Source: Atriophallophorus winterbourni (taxonomy: Eukaryota > Platyhelminthes > Trematoda > Plagiorchiida > Microphallidae). From it: DNA of 64,000 nucleotides. Below the pieces are notes generated by a model, which did no database searches, was not told where the DNA came from, and was given only the letters and a program-made list of their open reading frames with translations. The translations under genes were made by a program, and so were the position numbers. The DNA is taken from positions 1 to 64,000 of the forward strand of contig JACCGJ010019086.1 in the NCBI GenBank assembly GCA_013407085.1, read 5' to 3'. How positions within the stretch are numbered: the first letter of the stretch is position 1; each line of letters opens with the position of its first letter. Positions 1 to 11,206 of the stretch are shown here, piece by piece.

Positions 1-3000
1 TTGTGCGGCTGGCTCCACGAGTGGATTAGCCGGCTTCATTGATGTCTCGGATCGCACCAGCCCACGCACGTCGATCGGAGGCGAGATCGTTGCAGATCGT
101 GATCCAGTCTCGTTCCCACCTGCGAACTCACAGTTGACAGCCAGGTTTTCACTTGACGACCTTGCCGCCGACGCCGGGTGCGAACGGGTTTGGGGTCGAG
201 GACGAGTTTTGGAAGTGCTGTGTCTGTCTTTCGGAGGACGTGGCCAAACCATTGCAGCCTTCGCCTTTGTATGTGAGCGGAAAGTGGAGATAGTCCGCTG
301 CAACGCTCTCGTACGGCTGCGTTAGATACTCGGTCAGTATATCGGATGCCCAAGATTACCCTAAGGCACCAATAGTCGAACACTTCTAATGTGCGTACAT
401 CCTGTGACCTTAAAGGCCATGTCTCGCATCCATAAAGCAGTACAGGGCGGATCGCTGCTTGATAAACACGCGTCTTAGTTTTAGGCTGATCCCGGGCTTG
501 CGCCAAAGGGTGCCTTTCAACTGCAAAAACGCATTACGAGCACGATCGACCCTTAACTTCACTTCATCTTTCGCCTGACCATTGGGCAATATACTTGAGC
601 CGAGGTATTTAAAGACGGGAACGTATTCGATCGGACAACCCTGGACGCGAAGTGGCTGGATGCCTGGTGTGTCGGGATAAAAAAATGCCTTGGTCTTAGC
701 CGCGTTTATCTCAAGACCGACTTTCGCGGCAGTGGCACTAATGCGGTCTAAAACGCTTTGCAGCATTTCGGTGTTGTCGCCCAGAACGACTATATCGTCA
801 GCGTAGTCAAGGTCGGAAATCCATAGATCCGTTGAAATTTGCACCCCTTGATACCCTGTTAACGCCTGGTTCATTATCCAGTCTACGACATAGTTAAACA
901 TAACCGGCGATAACGGACAACCTTGCCTGACTCATGTGTGCAAGTTAAATTCACGCGATTCTTCACCGTAGACACGAACCCGTGCCCTTGTAGAGCTGTA
1001 ATAGGCTCTGATTAGGTTGACGAGCTTTAATGGAACCCCATCCGATAGCATGATGTTCCATAAACAACCACGGTCTACGGAGTCGAAGGCGGCGCGGAAG
1101 TCAATAAAGCAAGCTATCGTTTGCTGTTGATACCGTGCACGGTGCTCGAGGATCAGGGCGAAATCCACCTTGGTTAACTCTGGTGCGTAGATTTCTTTCG
1201 GCGGAGAACCGATTAAGCAGGAGCGTTGCAAACACTTTAGCAGCGGTGTCGATTAGACTTATTCCGCGGTAATTGGAGCACACAGATTTATCTCCACGTT
1301 TCGGCAGTGGTAGAATGATAGACATCCCCCAGTCTGATGGGAAAACTTCCGTCTCCCAGATCGAACAAAACAGCCGATGTAGCGGAGATAATAATACGTC
1401 GGCACAGGCTTTAATAAGTTCAACGGAAATTCCGTCCTCACCTGGCGATTTACCATTCTGCATTCGTCGTAAAACACTTGATATCTCGTATTCTGATGGT
1501 GCCTCGCAGTTGACCGGGTATTCACAGCTATTTATCGGGGAAGTGAATACTGCATTGATAGATGACGGGCGGTTCAGTAGCTGACTGAAGTGCTCAACCC
1601 ACCTATCTATCTTTTGATGAAGGTCAAATATCATCTGTCCTGACGAATCTCGAAGGTTCGTACAAAAACCACAGCTTCCAGATGCTCTGCGAATCAGGCG
1701 AAACAGTCGTCCAAAGTCTCCTATACTTGCTGCGGCTTCCATTTCGGATGCGGTTTCTGCCCAATATAGCTGACGATCCTTGCGGGCTGATCGTGTAGCA
1801 GCTCTCCTAAGGAGGCGATAATCAGATGCACCATGCATTCGGGCGTCTCTTGCCCGGGCAGAGAGCTCGATGGTGTTCTGAGAAATCCAATCTCGTCGGC
1901 GACGAGAGGCCGTGCCTAGGGTTTTTAGTGCTGCAGTCTGAGTAGCGGTCTTCAGTCTGGACCACTGTTGTTCGACTGATGCATCACTCCCATCCAACCG
2001 CTCAGCGATATCGTCAATGAGCTTCTTACGTTGGGCCGGGTTTCCTAAGGCTTCCAAGTTTAAGCGCTTCCTAGGAGTTTTCCTTTGGCGGTTAAGCAGG
2101 CGAAGTCGGAGCTTTGCGCGAACAAGTGTGTGATCGGTGCCTGCTGCGTTCCCTGTTTCGGCTCCACGATAGGACCTACAGTCGAGCACCGAAGACATCC
2201 AACGTGCGCGAATTAGAACATAATCGATCTGGTTCGCCGTTCTACCATCGTTCGAGTACCATGTGACCAAGTGTTTTTTAGGGTGCTGGAATTTAGTGTT
2301 ACAGACGCATAGGTGATTGTAGGCCGCAAACTCGATCAGTCGATCGCCATTCGCGCAGCGCTGCCCTAGGCCAAATTTTCCCAGGATTCGGTTTGTTGCG
2401 GAATCTGCTGATCCTGTACGAGCGTTCCAGTCACCAGCCACAACCAGTACGTCGTTTCCAGCAACTCTATCGACTACGAATTGAAGTTGGTTATAAAAGT
2501 CGTCTTTTGTAGTTTGGTCGGCTGATAGGGTTGGGGCATACACCGAAACGACTGTTATATTCAAAGGGTGACCCCTCAGCCGGACCACCGCAATTCTCGG
2601 GGATACAGGCATCCATGACATGAGTGCTTGTTAGCATGGTCGCTGAGCGCTATCGCTACTCCATGCTGACCAGATCCATCCTCGGGCCCACTATAAAAAA
2701 GCCAATAATTACGATCGACTCCGGGGACCTTGATCGATTTGGATCCGTGTCCGGGAAGGCGGACCTCGGAAAGACAAGCAACATCTACTTGGTAGTCCAA
2801 TAAAGAGCGCATCGTGATTGCTTGACTACCAACGTCACGCAGTGTCCGTACGTTCCAACATCCCAATAAAAGACCTTACGGATATTTATGGCCCCAGCTA
2901 GCTTACTTTTCACCCTAGCCGCTGGGAGAGCCAAGGGCGCGTCGCGTCTCGGGAACGCCGTAGCAGAGAGCTGAGATATACGTTGAGACATCGTCATGAA

Positions 3001-3410
3001 GTTTCTTGGGGATAGTGTACAAGTGATGTCCCCAGCACCACTTGGTGTTTGTTCGAGTACACCTCTCTAGCCTTTGCACAGCCAAGTGCAACCTACAAGG
3101 CAGCAGGGAGCTGGCAGATAAACGCGCTGTGCGCCAGTTATCTACCTACGGGGCTTCTCTCCGGATTTTTCCTCGGGGTTTTCTCCCGAAGCCTTTCCCG
3201 CAATCGGGTGACCCACAAGGCAGTGGGGGGTTTGGAGTCAGGGTTTTCCTTCCCCTAGATGGATTGCCAGTAGCTGACGAGCTCCATCTGCCCGGAGCTA
3301 ACTGGTTTTATGGCGCCAGTCACCCGCCTTCGCCCTTCTCCTGTCAGTAAGAGCAGTTCCGCCGGGCTTGTGAAAGCCACTCGTGCAGGCCAGGAGTTGG
3401 ACTTGGTTGT
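1..3410 (-). mobile_element. RTE-type non-LTR retrotransposon, broken coding region, 3' end cut by window edge
   Basis: The minus strand carries the full order of an RTE-like element. A leader lies at about 3410-3000. An apurinic-like endonuclease follows, with GCWNVRTL near its start, GDWNARTG in the middle and GTDHTLVRAKL at its end. Next come a linker and a reverse transcriptase with motif A FIDFRAAFDSVDR, then motif B and motif C YADD at about 805-794, and finally the C-terminal domain with LLYGCETW. The reading frame shifts near 2870, 2630, 1230 and 905, so the copy cannot be translated as one protein. The family copies itself by target-primed reverse transcription. The 3' tail lies beyond the left edge. 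Leader sequence at 3030-3400 recurs at 33.69-34.07 kb. The assignment to RTE rather than another non-LTR clade rests on the endonuclease and C-terminal style and is my inference. Confidence 0.85.
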
Positions 3411-4445
3411 CAGAGGCTATTTGAGACGCACGCCACGTGGGAGCATTTTATAGATAGTAGGCGGCTCATTCCTACTACCACCCCCGGCTGTGACAACCTT
3501 TGGAACCGTTCGCCGACGACTTCAGGAGAGTTAAAATCCCCCATCAGTAATGCGTGCGAGTGGGGTAGTGATAAGGCGAAGCGAATGGATGCAATAATGA
3601 CATCATCAATGAGGCGTCGAGTATTCGGTGGACGATATATTACCGCAACAATTGCACAGTCCCTATTTTTAAGTTGCAAGCGACACCAAAGTGAGTCCAC
3701 CACGCTAAGTTGCTCTTGCGGGAGAACCTCACAAGAAAGACGTGAATTATAGTATAGAACACCGCCCCCTTTAGTTGGACGATCGTTCCTGAGAATGGAC
3801 ATATCAGTGAGAGAAACCTCGGCGTCAGTGATTGAAGAGCTTAGCCACGTTTCGGATACAGCTATTATGTCAAAATGACGAGCAGCATGCCTCAAGCGAA
3901 GTTCTGCAAGTTTGCTGAGTAAACCCTGCGCGCGTTCGTGTAGAGACAGTTCAAGCCCTCACGCGTAAGGTTAGGAGCAGCATCACTTATACGAATATCT
4001 AGACCGCCGATCCCGTTTGGATCGGCTCTTGTGAGTTTTTTGGGTTCGTCGAGTCCGTCTGCACCATATTCGTTCCGGTTAGTGAAAGCGGTGGCGTCAA
4101 TCGCGGTTTACTGTTAATCCGCTTTTCCAGGGCCGAGCGAAGACGAACTTCTGCTGGAGCACAATGCCTTTGTCGATACCATTGTTGCAAAGCGTCATTC
4201 ACCATAGATTCAGATTGAAAGGTGACCTTAAGTATGCGAGGACCAGATCCTTGGTAGCTGGGAGAAGCTGGCAAACGCTTCAGGGAAGTAGTTAAGGTAT
4301 CGGTAATTTTACTCAATTGTTGTAAGAAGCGCCACTGTTCGCAATCATGAGTGGTGTTTTTGTTAGGATCACTATCATTCATTTCAGGAACGCCATAAAC
4401 AAAGATGCTTTTTTGTCGCTTTCGTGTTTCCAATCGTAATTCTCT
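3410..4445 (-). mobile_element. CR1-like element, ORF1 plus endonuclease part only
   Basis: Reading down the minus strand, an ORF1-like segment at 4433-3999 (ETRKRQKSIFVYGVPE, then a region ending in EVRLRSALEKR) is followed by the start of a CR1-type endonuclease at 3895-3410 (DIIAVSETWL, VIYRPPNTRR, LLMGDFNSP). The reverse transcriptase expected after it is missing, because the RTE element begins at about 3410. A second, more decayed copy of the same ORF1 domain is present at 45.68-46.26 kb, where YKGDGPPPLKLTF aligns with YQGSGPRILKVTF here. That supports a real ORF1 family rather than chance. The ORF1 function in CR1 elements is usually nucleic-acid binding. I see no intact zinc knuckle in this piece. 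Confidence 0.8.
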
Positions 4446-6525
4446 TGCTTCTTCGCTTGCCTATCTGCCCATGATATATCAAGCAAAGTCTGTGGGAGTG
4501 ACCGCGCAAATGTGTTGTCTCGGTATTGCGGGAGAATAGGGAAAAGCACGGGTGGGTGGGTGAGGACATGATTTGATAGAGGTAGATAAGATCACCACGG
4601 GTCCGGCGATACTGCACAGAAAACAATATTTCCAATCGTTGGGGATATGGAATGAAGAACAATCCTCTGACACGTTTCGTCGCACGCCGTTGAGGTGCCT
4701 CCAACAACTTTTGGTCTTTGATCAACCACGGGCTCCAGGACTGGATAGCATATTCTAAATGTGGCAGAACAAACGCTTTCAAAAGAATAGGAAAACATCG
4801 TGGCTCAAAGTGATTGAATACTCTGCGCAGGAGACCCAACATACTATTGGCAGTGTAGGCCATTTTTCTACAGGTGGCTGAGACGGATAACATGAACTCA
4901 ACAATGATTCTCAAGTCATGTTCAGCGTTGCTAACTTGGAGCGACTGACTACCAAGATGATAGTGTGGAGTACTGCCAGTGCGAGTAGAAAGGACACGGC
5001 ATTTCGATACTTTAAAGGGGAGATTATTCGTGACTGGCCATAAGTGGAGTGTGTTGAGGTCCGCTTGCAGTAGATCCATGTCAGTACGGCTGTAAATCCT
5101 TCGCCATATTTTGACATCATCTGCATACAGCAAGACAGGGGAATAAAGGGAACGTGTCAGATCGTCCACAAAGATGAGGAAAAGATTCGGTCCTAAAACA
5201 GAACCCTGCGGAACGCCACTAGGGGTGGCAAACGGGGTTGAGAGAGAGCCGTTAACACGCACACGTGCCGATCGTTCATGGAGGTAATTTTTTAACCACG
5301 ACAAGAGCTTGCCGGAAATTCCCAGCGAAACAAGCTTCTGCAGAAGTATCCGGTGGTCGACCCTGTCAAAGGCCTTGGAGAAATCCAAATAAATCACATG
5401 GACTTCCCGACCATTATCGACTGCGGTCGTCCACTGATCGCGAGCAAGCATAAGATTTGTAAGACACGATCTACGACGGCGGAAGCCATGTTGATTATCG
5501 GATAAGAGTTGAAATGTGTCAACGTGATGCCGTAATGCGTCCACAATAATAGATTCCATTATTTTGGATACCACGGACAAAAGGGTGATGGGGCGATAGT
5601 TACTGACATCAGAGCGTGAACCACCCTTGTAGATAGGAGAAATGGATCCACACCTCCACTAGACGGGAACACAACCAAGAGAAAAAAGATGTTGAAAAAT
5701 ATCCGTCAAAGGGTAGCATAAAGAAGCAGCACATTCGCGCAGAACTCTAGGGTGAAGTGTATCAGGACCAGCAGAACTAAAAGGGCGCAGGGATATGAGC
5801 TTGCCGAAAATAGCGGCAGGTGTGAAAGTGATGTCTGAAAGTTCGAGAAGTGATGGGGTTGGGTGGACAGGTACGGAAAGCGATGTACTGGAGGGCTCAA
5901 AAATCGAGGCATAGTAAAGCCGTAGTGTTTCTGCTGCTTCACTGGCTGTCTGGGTAGGGCCCAACTGTTCTAATGTTGTAATGCCAGGTTTGACATGACG
6001 TAAACGATTGACAAAGCTAAAGAGCAGTTTTGGTTCATCAGCAAAGGCACAAGAAAGTTTGTACTGGTGGTTCAAACGATCTTCGCGGATGAGAGCCGTG
6101 GATTGGTTTCGATACATTCGATAGCGTTCCCACTGTTGATAGGCTTTAGAAATGCTTTCTTGTTTCAAGCTTATAGGGTTGGATTTTGCGCCCAAACTGT
6201 TTCTGCACGACTGGTTAACCAGTTTCACACGATTCTGTTCTAGACCCGATTTTTTCTGATCTACAATGACTTCGCAGATGTCAAATTTACTGGATCCACT
6301 AATCATCGTGATCTCTTTGAAGATACGAAGAAGGTCATAGTGCCACAAGAGTGGGATATTCTTTTGAACTATATTTAATGTCACTTTGCCATTCTGTATT
6401 TGAACATCTTCTTCCTTTGTACGAACCCTATTTAACAGTGACATACAAGTATACCTTTTGTTTACCACTGTACACAGTTTAACTGACCTTCTGCACCCAC
6501 TGATTTCGAGGATACATAACACTAA
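4445..6525 (-). mobile_element. CR1-like element, linker and reverse transcriptase part
   Basis: A long minus-strand frame at 5580-4384 encodes a CR1/Jockey-like reverse transcriptase: HGFRRRRSCLTNL, motif A YLDFSKAFDRVDH, motif B SGVPQGSVLGP, and motif C YADD at about 5127-5116. The preceding frame, 6522-5659, is the linker between endonuclease and RT (AGPDTLHPRVLRECA near its end). One frame break separates the two at about 5650. The protein is interrupted in its C-terminal region at about 4445, where ORF1 of another copy begins in a different frame. The element therefore lacks its own 3' untranslated region. Its upper boundary meets an RTE 3' piece on the other strand at about 6530. Confidence 0.85.
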
Positions 6526-6529
6526 CCCA

Positions 6530-7048
6530 CAGTCGATTTTGTTTGCGATGGTTGGCGCATGTTTTAAGAATGCTTATTCACCTTATCCGCAGAGCCTGGC
6601 TGAAATTGGGAGAAACGACCGGGTGTCCGGTCCATGACATGGCGTGTTGGGATGAAGAAACTCACCGTAACGCTAGGCTCAGCTGGTCGTATTCCTTTAC
6701 CTGGGTGGGGTCCAAAAGCTCTAGGTAATAGTTGGCTGGAAACCTTACGAGACACGGCTGCAAACCGAAGTCAATGGCGTCAGTGTATTTTATTGTGTCC
6801 TAATATCTTATCCAGTATATTATTATTATATTAAATTTGATGAACAAATAACAAACAAAACAAAAATCACCAAATCACATGCAGTGAAACTAAAAAAACA
6901 AGCTGCTTTTTGCGCATTTGTTTTTGCATAATCCGCTTGCCTGCTTTCCATTTGTCACGCTTTTGCTTATCTGATTTTCCTGCTTTATATTGCTTGGCAC
7001 TTTGTCTGGCTCCAGACTAGTGCTCAATGATGATGGTGATGGTCGATT
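6530..7048 (+). mobile_element. RTE 3' end, C-terminus plus 3' UTR with ATG-repeat tail
   Basis: The plus strand encodes the end of an RTE protein (VGMKKLTVTLGSAGRI, GWGPKALGNSWLETLRD, NRSQWRQCI). An AT-rich 3' untranslated region follows and ends at about 7018 in a short tail of ATG-type triplets. The same terminal protein and untranslated region occur on the minus strand at 35.52-35.92 kb, also ending in a CAT/ATG microsatellite. The last 45 bases before the tail (GGCACTTTGTCTGGCTCC and onward) resemble the 3' end of SINE-A. This is a 5'-truncated dead copy. Confidence 0.75.
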
Positions 7049-7071
7049 TCTCTCGAGGCTCCGACTCAATC

Positions 7072-7330
7072 AGAGATTTACGATGTACTCCACAGCCTTA
7101 AGCGCCACCGGGCATCAGGTGCTGATGCATTGGTATCGTCTCTAGTTTGCGAACTTCAAGCGCCGATCGCCAACATATGGGCTGAATAACGCGTTCCGAT
7201 CCCTTGGAGAGAATCAGTAATTGCTCCGATTTTCAAAAAGGGATTACGTGATTAAGCGATACGTGGAAAGCAGTACGATGCATTCTTGAAGCGTGTGCTC
7301 ACCGTAGCATATTAAAAAACCGGTTACAGA
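7072..7330 (+). mobile_element. Fragment of a non-LTR reverse transcriptase (region before the RT core)
   Basis: In one plus-strand frame the sequence reads IYDVLHSLKRHRASGADAL and, after stops, RESVIAPIFKKG. This matches the stretch just before the RT core in RTE-like proteins (compare RRMQNGKSPGEDGI and ILPLPKRGDKS of the element at 1-3.4 kb). Several in-frame stops make it non-functional. It could belong to the same insertion as the neighbouring 3' piece at 6.53-7.05 kb, although the order would then be scrambled. Confidence 0.55.
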
Positions 7331-7671
7331 CTGGTGCCTACCGAGTCCCCATAATTGCCACATTGAGCACAAACGCACATCAAATTAATCCGTGGAAAGA
7401 CTTCGCTTAATTCACGAGAATTTATGACATAACGCACTCTTACCTACTCGCCAAAGAAACTCGCGATGGAAGTGAATATTGCATGAATATTCTATTCAAG
7501 CAGTATCTGGTTATTTGAACCTGTAACTGTAAAGGGTGAAAAGGTAATTGACACAGACCATGCCATGCAATACGTACAGGTACATGTTCGCTTACCAGAT
7601 GGTCGGAAAGATACAGTAGCCCTTTCTCTCCCGGCTCCAGCTCATTATGAAACAAATTATTTTCCTTTGTA

Positions 7672-7722
7672 TGTATGTATGAAAGCACAAGCCTGATTCA
7701 GGCAAAGTGCCGCACAGTCAGA
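7672..7722 (-). repeat. SINE-A tail fragment
   Basis: This is the antisense 3' end of SINE-A (GAAAGCACAAGCCTGATTCA, then the CAAAGTGCCGCACAGTCAGAGA block), preceded by two ATGT units of its tail. It breaks off after about 50 bases. Confidence 0.7.
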
Positions 7723-7746
7723 GAACAAGGAATAACTGAAACTCCT

Positions 7747-7977
7747 TCAACTGCTCCTCTCCAAAAGTCTGAACCTGATGAAACACTCATCATCATCAAA
7801 GACAGCAATACACCGGTAGCACGTACCGGTCCCCAATTCTACAATTTTACCTAGTTCATCAACACAGAAAACTTTCTGAGTATATTGAAAGGCTACACAG
7901 AGTTCACCCTTGCAATTTGAGCAGCAAGCAGCTTTAATATTTACATCATCACACAATTTTGTACTTGAAAAACTCAT
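7747..7977 (-). CDS. Unidentified cysteine-rich reading frame, possible first exon of a divergent gene
   Basis: I do not recognise this protein. A minus-strand frame of 76 codons starts at an ATG at 7977 and is unlike the repeats around it. It contains ACCSNCKGELCVAF and, later, TGTCYRCIAVFDDDE, giving two CxxC-type pairs that could bind a metal. A possible splice donor (CAG followed by GT) lies in the last 30 bases of the frame. It sits about 1.05 kb upstream of TIMELESS in the opposite direction, so it could be the 5' exon of a head-to-head neighbour. No further exon was found on the minus strand, where the next 7 kb is dead transposon. It may also be chance. Confidence 0.25.
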   Translation of the reverse strand: MSFSSTKLCDDVNIKAACCSNCKGELCVAFQYTQKVFCVDELGKIVELGTGTCYRCIAVFDDDECFIRFRLLERSS

Positions 7978-8194
7978 TCCAATCCAATTAATCTTTTCGT
8001 CATAATATCACGAAAACGCTACATTTATTAAAAATCATCAAGGAGAGTGTCATGATTGCGTTTTGTTCCTTATTCATCTCTTAATCCTATACTATCGTTT
8101 GCTGCTATACTACTTCAATTGTGAATTGAATATAGCCTACTTTCCAGGCAATCAGTCTTTTCTAACTCAGTGTGCTTGATTCAATCATAATATT

Positions 8195-8425
8195 TGTTAA
8201 CCTACCAGTATCTTAGCCAACCTACTGTCTACGACTGTGCTGCGCTTTGTCTGCATCGAGCTTGTGCTTTCATACCTACATACATACAGTTTTCGAGAGA
8301 TTTATAAAAAAATAGATGATGGTGTTACGATGACATGTTCTCACGCGCTGCACATCTCTAGTGGAGACGTAGCATGGTGTTAACTGCGTTGCACAGAAGG
8401 ATCGCACGATTACACATTAGTGCGA
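8195..8425. repeat. Old SINE-A pieces in both orientations
   Basis: At 8195-8295 on the plus strand a decayed SINE-A 3' part is visible (CAGTATCTTAGCC, GAGCTTGTGCTTTCAT) with a CATA-type tail. At 8375-8425 a decayed SINE-A 5' part lies on the minus strand (GTGTTAACTGCG, then a block like GCACATCCGTGCGA). Divergence is higher than in the intronic copies, so these are old insertions. Confidence 0.5.
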
Positions 8426-8532
8426 CACCTACACTACTTATATACATACATACAAAAATACACGTGTACACCGATCGTCCGCTTACTTTTTATCGCCCCG
8501 CTATAAGCGGCAATTTCGAACAATACCCCGCC

Positions 8533-8662
8533 TAGTATGCATGTATGAAAGCACAAGTTTGATCCACGCAAAGTGCCACACAGTTGCATACTGCGCGTTT
8601 GCTAAAATACTGTCACGTTACCCAAGCTTAGACAGCTATGAGAAAGAAAATTCAAGAGAGAA
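8533..8662 (-). repeat. SINE-A fragment, diverged
   Basis: The antisense 3' part of SINE-A starts at an ATGT tail and continues with GAAAGCACAAGTTTGATCC and a degraded core, ending near the A-rich AAGAAAATTCAAG stretch. The 5' half is absent. Confidence 0.65.
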
Positions 8663-8758
8663 ACTGACGGTAATATGGTCAATCTGCGTGAACGAGGCCG
8701 TCGACGGATATTTTCGGGTAGATTACTAACGCTTCGAATGGCGGAACTAAGTGTTGGC

Positions 8759-8767
8759 TATATAAAG
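8759..8767 (+). promoter_or_regulatory. TATA-like box upstream of TIMELESS
   Basis: TATATAAAG lies 262 bp before the TIMELESS start codon in a stretch free of recognisable repeats. Position and sequence fit a TATA box, but there is no other core-promoter evidence, and in an AT-moderate genome such a match can be chance. Confidence 0.25.
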
Positions 8768-9009
8768 TTCGTGCTCTGAGCACTAATGCCAGAACGCACA
8801 ATCAAAGTCTGTATCAACCAAAGAGACAATCAACACACTTCCATATTTGTAACCGTGCATACATAGGCACACTGATACGTGATGCCTACATACCTACGTA
8901 CGAACCTACCTATATTTTTACTAGAAATCTCATATACTCTTAAACAATGCCTCATGCTTGTTTTTTAGACTAAGCATCACATCATTCATCTATCATTTTC
9001 TTCATTCTT

Positions 9010-9028
9010 TTTTATCAATTTCCAGACT
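9010..9028 (+). promoter_or_regulatory. Splice acceptor directly before the TIMELESS start codon
   Basis: A pyrimidine-rich run ends in TTTCCAG at 9024, and the start codon follows after only ACT. An acceptor this close to the start codon implies either a 5'-UTR intron or spliced-leader trans-splicing, which flatworms use on many genes. I see no convincing non-coding first exon just upstream, so trans-splicing is a fair possibility. Confidence 0.45.
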
Positions 9029-10861
9029 ATGTCAGTGAATCCACTTACCCGTTATGCTGACATCCAAGCGTGTTGCAGTTGTCTTGGTTTTCGAGAAGGA
9101 TCAGTTTACAAAATTGATGCCGATGCAGAAGGTATCATTGTTTTCTAACTATTTTGCGTCCAGCTTCCATTCGTGTCCTGTTGCGGTATTTGAGAAACGA
9201 AAATTCTGATTGTGATGTGAGGCGCGAATTGGGTCGCTTACGAATCATCTCTAGCGACCTAATCCCCATGCTGAAATGCTGTCAGGAAGATAGAGTCTTG
9301 ATGGAATTGATTATCCGGCTCTTGGTTAACCTTACACAACCTGCCATTGTTTGTTTTCGACAACAGATTCCAAAAGATCGTGATTTATACGGTGCATTCG
9401 TCCAGGTCGATGATTTGTTAAAATGTTACAAAAAGGTTTGCTGATCTCAGTTTTCATTCTTTGTAGGATTTTGCAGATGAGGATCTCTTTCGGATTTTTC
9501 ATGGATTAGTCAGTGAATTTTTCGATAGAGTAAGCATACCGTTGCATTTCTATTCAATGGTATTCAAACTAAAAATTTTGACCGTCGCTCACTCTGAATA
9601 ACAAATAATAGATGTGCTGACAGCGGTCCGAAAGTTTATGCCGTGCATGCCATTTTTCACTGTTTTTTATACTATACACATTTTATTTTAGTTCATGCTT
9701 GCGTGCTTTGACTGTTGGCTGTGATTGAAGAAATATTTTGCTTTATTATTGAATATATTACCCAAAGCATTTCAATACAGTTCTGTAAAGCATTTCCGAT
9801 ATGCCTTAAGTAAAATACTGTCACTTCTCAGACTTTATTATAACTGACGTAATCTTCTACCAAATAAAATTGCCACGGCTTAAAAATGAAATAATAATGA
9901 GACTTCAGCATGTTTCTGCATGCAGCTCAGTATCGGTGGCAGTACAGAAGTACCGCACGGTTGCATATCCGTACAATAGAGTTGATAGTAGCACGTCCTT
10001 TTGGTAATAGGTATATTACTCCAATATTATTATTATCTATATCAACATTACTACCAAACAACTGTTTTCGGAGTATGCGATTGTAGCAGCTAACTCCTAA
10101 AATGTTGCCGAGACATCGGTTGTCAAATACTTCGAGACGCTGAATGTATTCTTTACGTAGGGTCCAGGTTTCGCACCCATACAGTAACGCAGCCCAAACT
10201 GTCGCTTTATAGACTCTACCCTTGAGTAACAGAGACAGTCCTTTCTGACGCCAGAGGTGACCTAGGTTGCGGAATGCTACGGTCGCTTTAGAAATGCGTG
10301 CCGAGACCTCGTCATCTAACGATGCAGAATTATTGATGCAACTACCGAGATACGTAAAACGATCTACACTTTCAAGCGCCTGATTGTCAAGTAATAAAGT
10401 GCTGTCTATGATGATGATGATATCCGTTTTGCTTATTTTCATTTATTTTCGTGTCATTATTGCCATCTCACATTTAAAGCACAATGCTTGCGAACGTCGC
10501 ACTCATTTGCCTTTTCTAACTTCAGAAATGGGAACAACGTGGGGAAGATGACCGCTTGTTGGTGGAGCGCGTTTTAATTTTGATCCGAAACGTGTTATAT
10601 ATCACCCCAGACCCAACCGAGGAACGGCAAATCGATGAGGATGTATCCGTTCATGATCAACTTCTTTGGACCATGCATTTGTCCGGTTGGGATGAACTTT
10701 TATTGTTTCTGGGAAATTCTGACGAAGAACAAATGTTCGGATTTCACACGCTCGAACTAATATCGCTGATGCTCCGTGAACAGGTATCAAAGCCCCGTTA
10801 ACAATCTCGCAGTATTCCAATCTATTTGTAGTTAATGACACCTTACAACCACATACCTACC

Positions 10862-10895
<34 letters not shown>

Positions 10896-11206
10896 CATAC
10901 ATACATACTGCACGTAGGCTAAGATACTGTCATGTTGCCCATGCCTCGACAGATATGAGGAAGAAAAAAGAACCTTTTTATAACTCATTGTTAATGTGAC
11001 TTTCAATTTCTTTCTGTACGATTTTCAAACATTCCAGACACCGGAAAATCTCTCAATCAATTTCAACACTAGCGGCCAATCTACCCAAATGAGCGAGTAA
11101 GCTGATGTCTAGTTTTTACGACTCCTTTGATTTTTAGATTGAGTCAACGCTTCTGGGCTATCAAACAAGCTGAGAAACGCCGATTTCTGAACGATGCACA
11201 ATCTCG
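9029..11206 (+). CDS. TIMELESS: TIMELESS exons 1-6: N-terminal alpha-helical domain
   Basis: Exon 1 begins MSVNPLTRYADIQACCSCLG, matching the start of the family. Exon 2 gives SIRVLLRYLRNENSDCDVRR and LIIRLLVNLTQPAIVCF, the hallmark helices of the TIMELESS N-terminal domain. Exon 3 is DFADEDLFRIFHGLVSEFF. Exon 4 holds LLVERVLILIRNVLYI and DEDVSVHDQLLWTMHLSGWD, nearly identical in pattern to animal TIMELESS. Exons 5 and 6 encode a short linker and LSQRFWAIKQAEKRRFLNDA. Introns 1, 2 and 5 are 32, 31 and 41 bp long, while introns 3 and 4 are 996 and 254 bp. The domain covers about residues 1-255 here and continues into exon 7. In the family this region binds TIPIN and helps contact the replisome. 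Confidence 0.95.
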
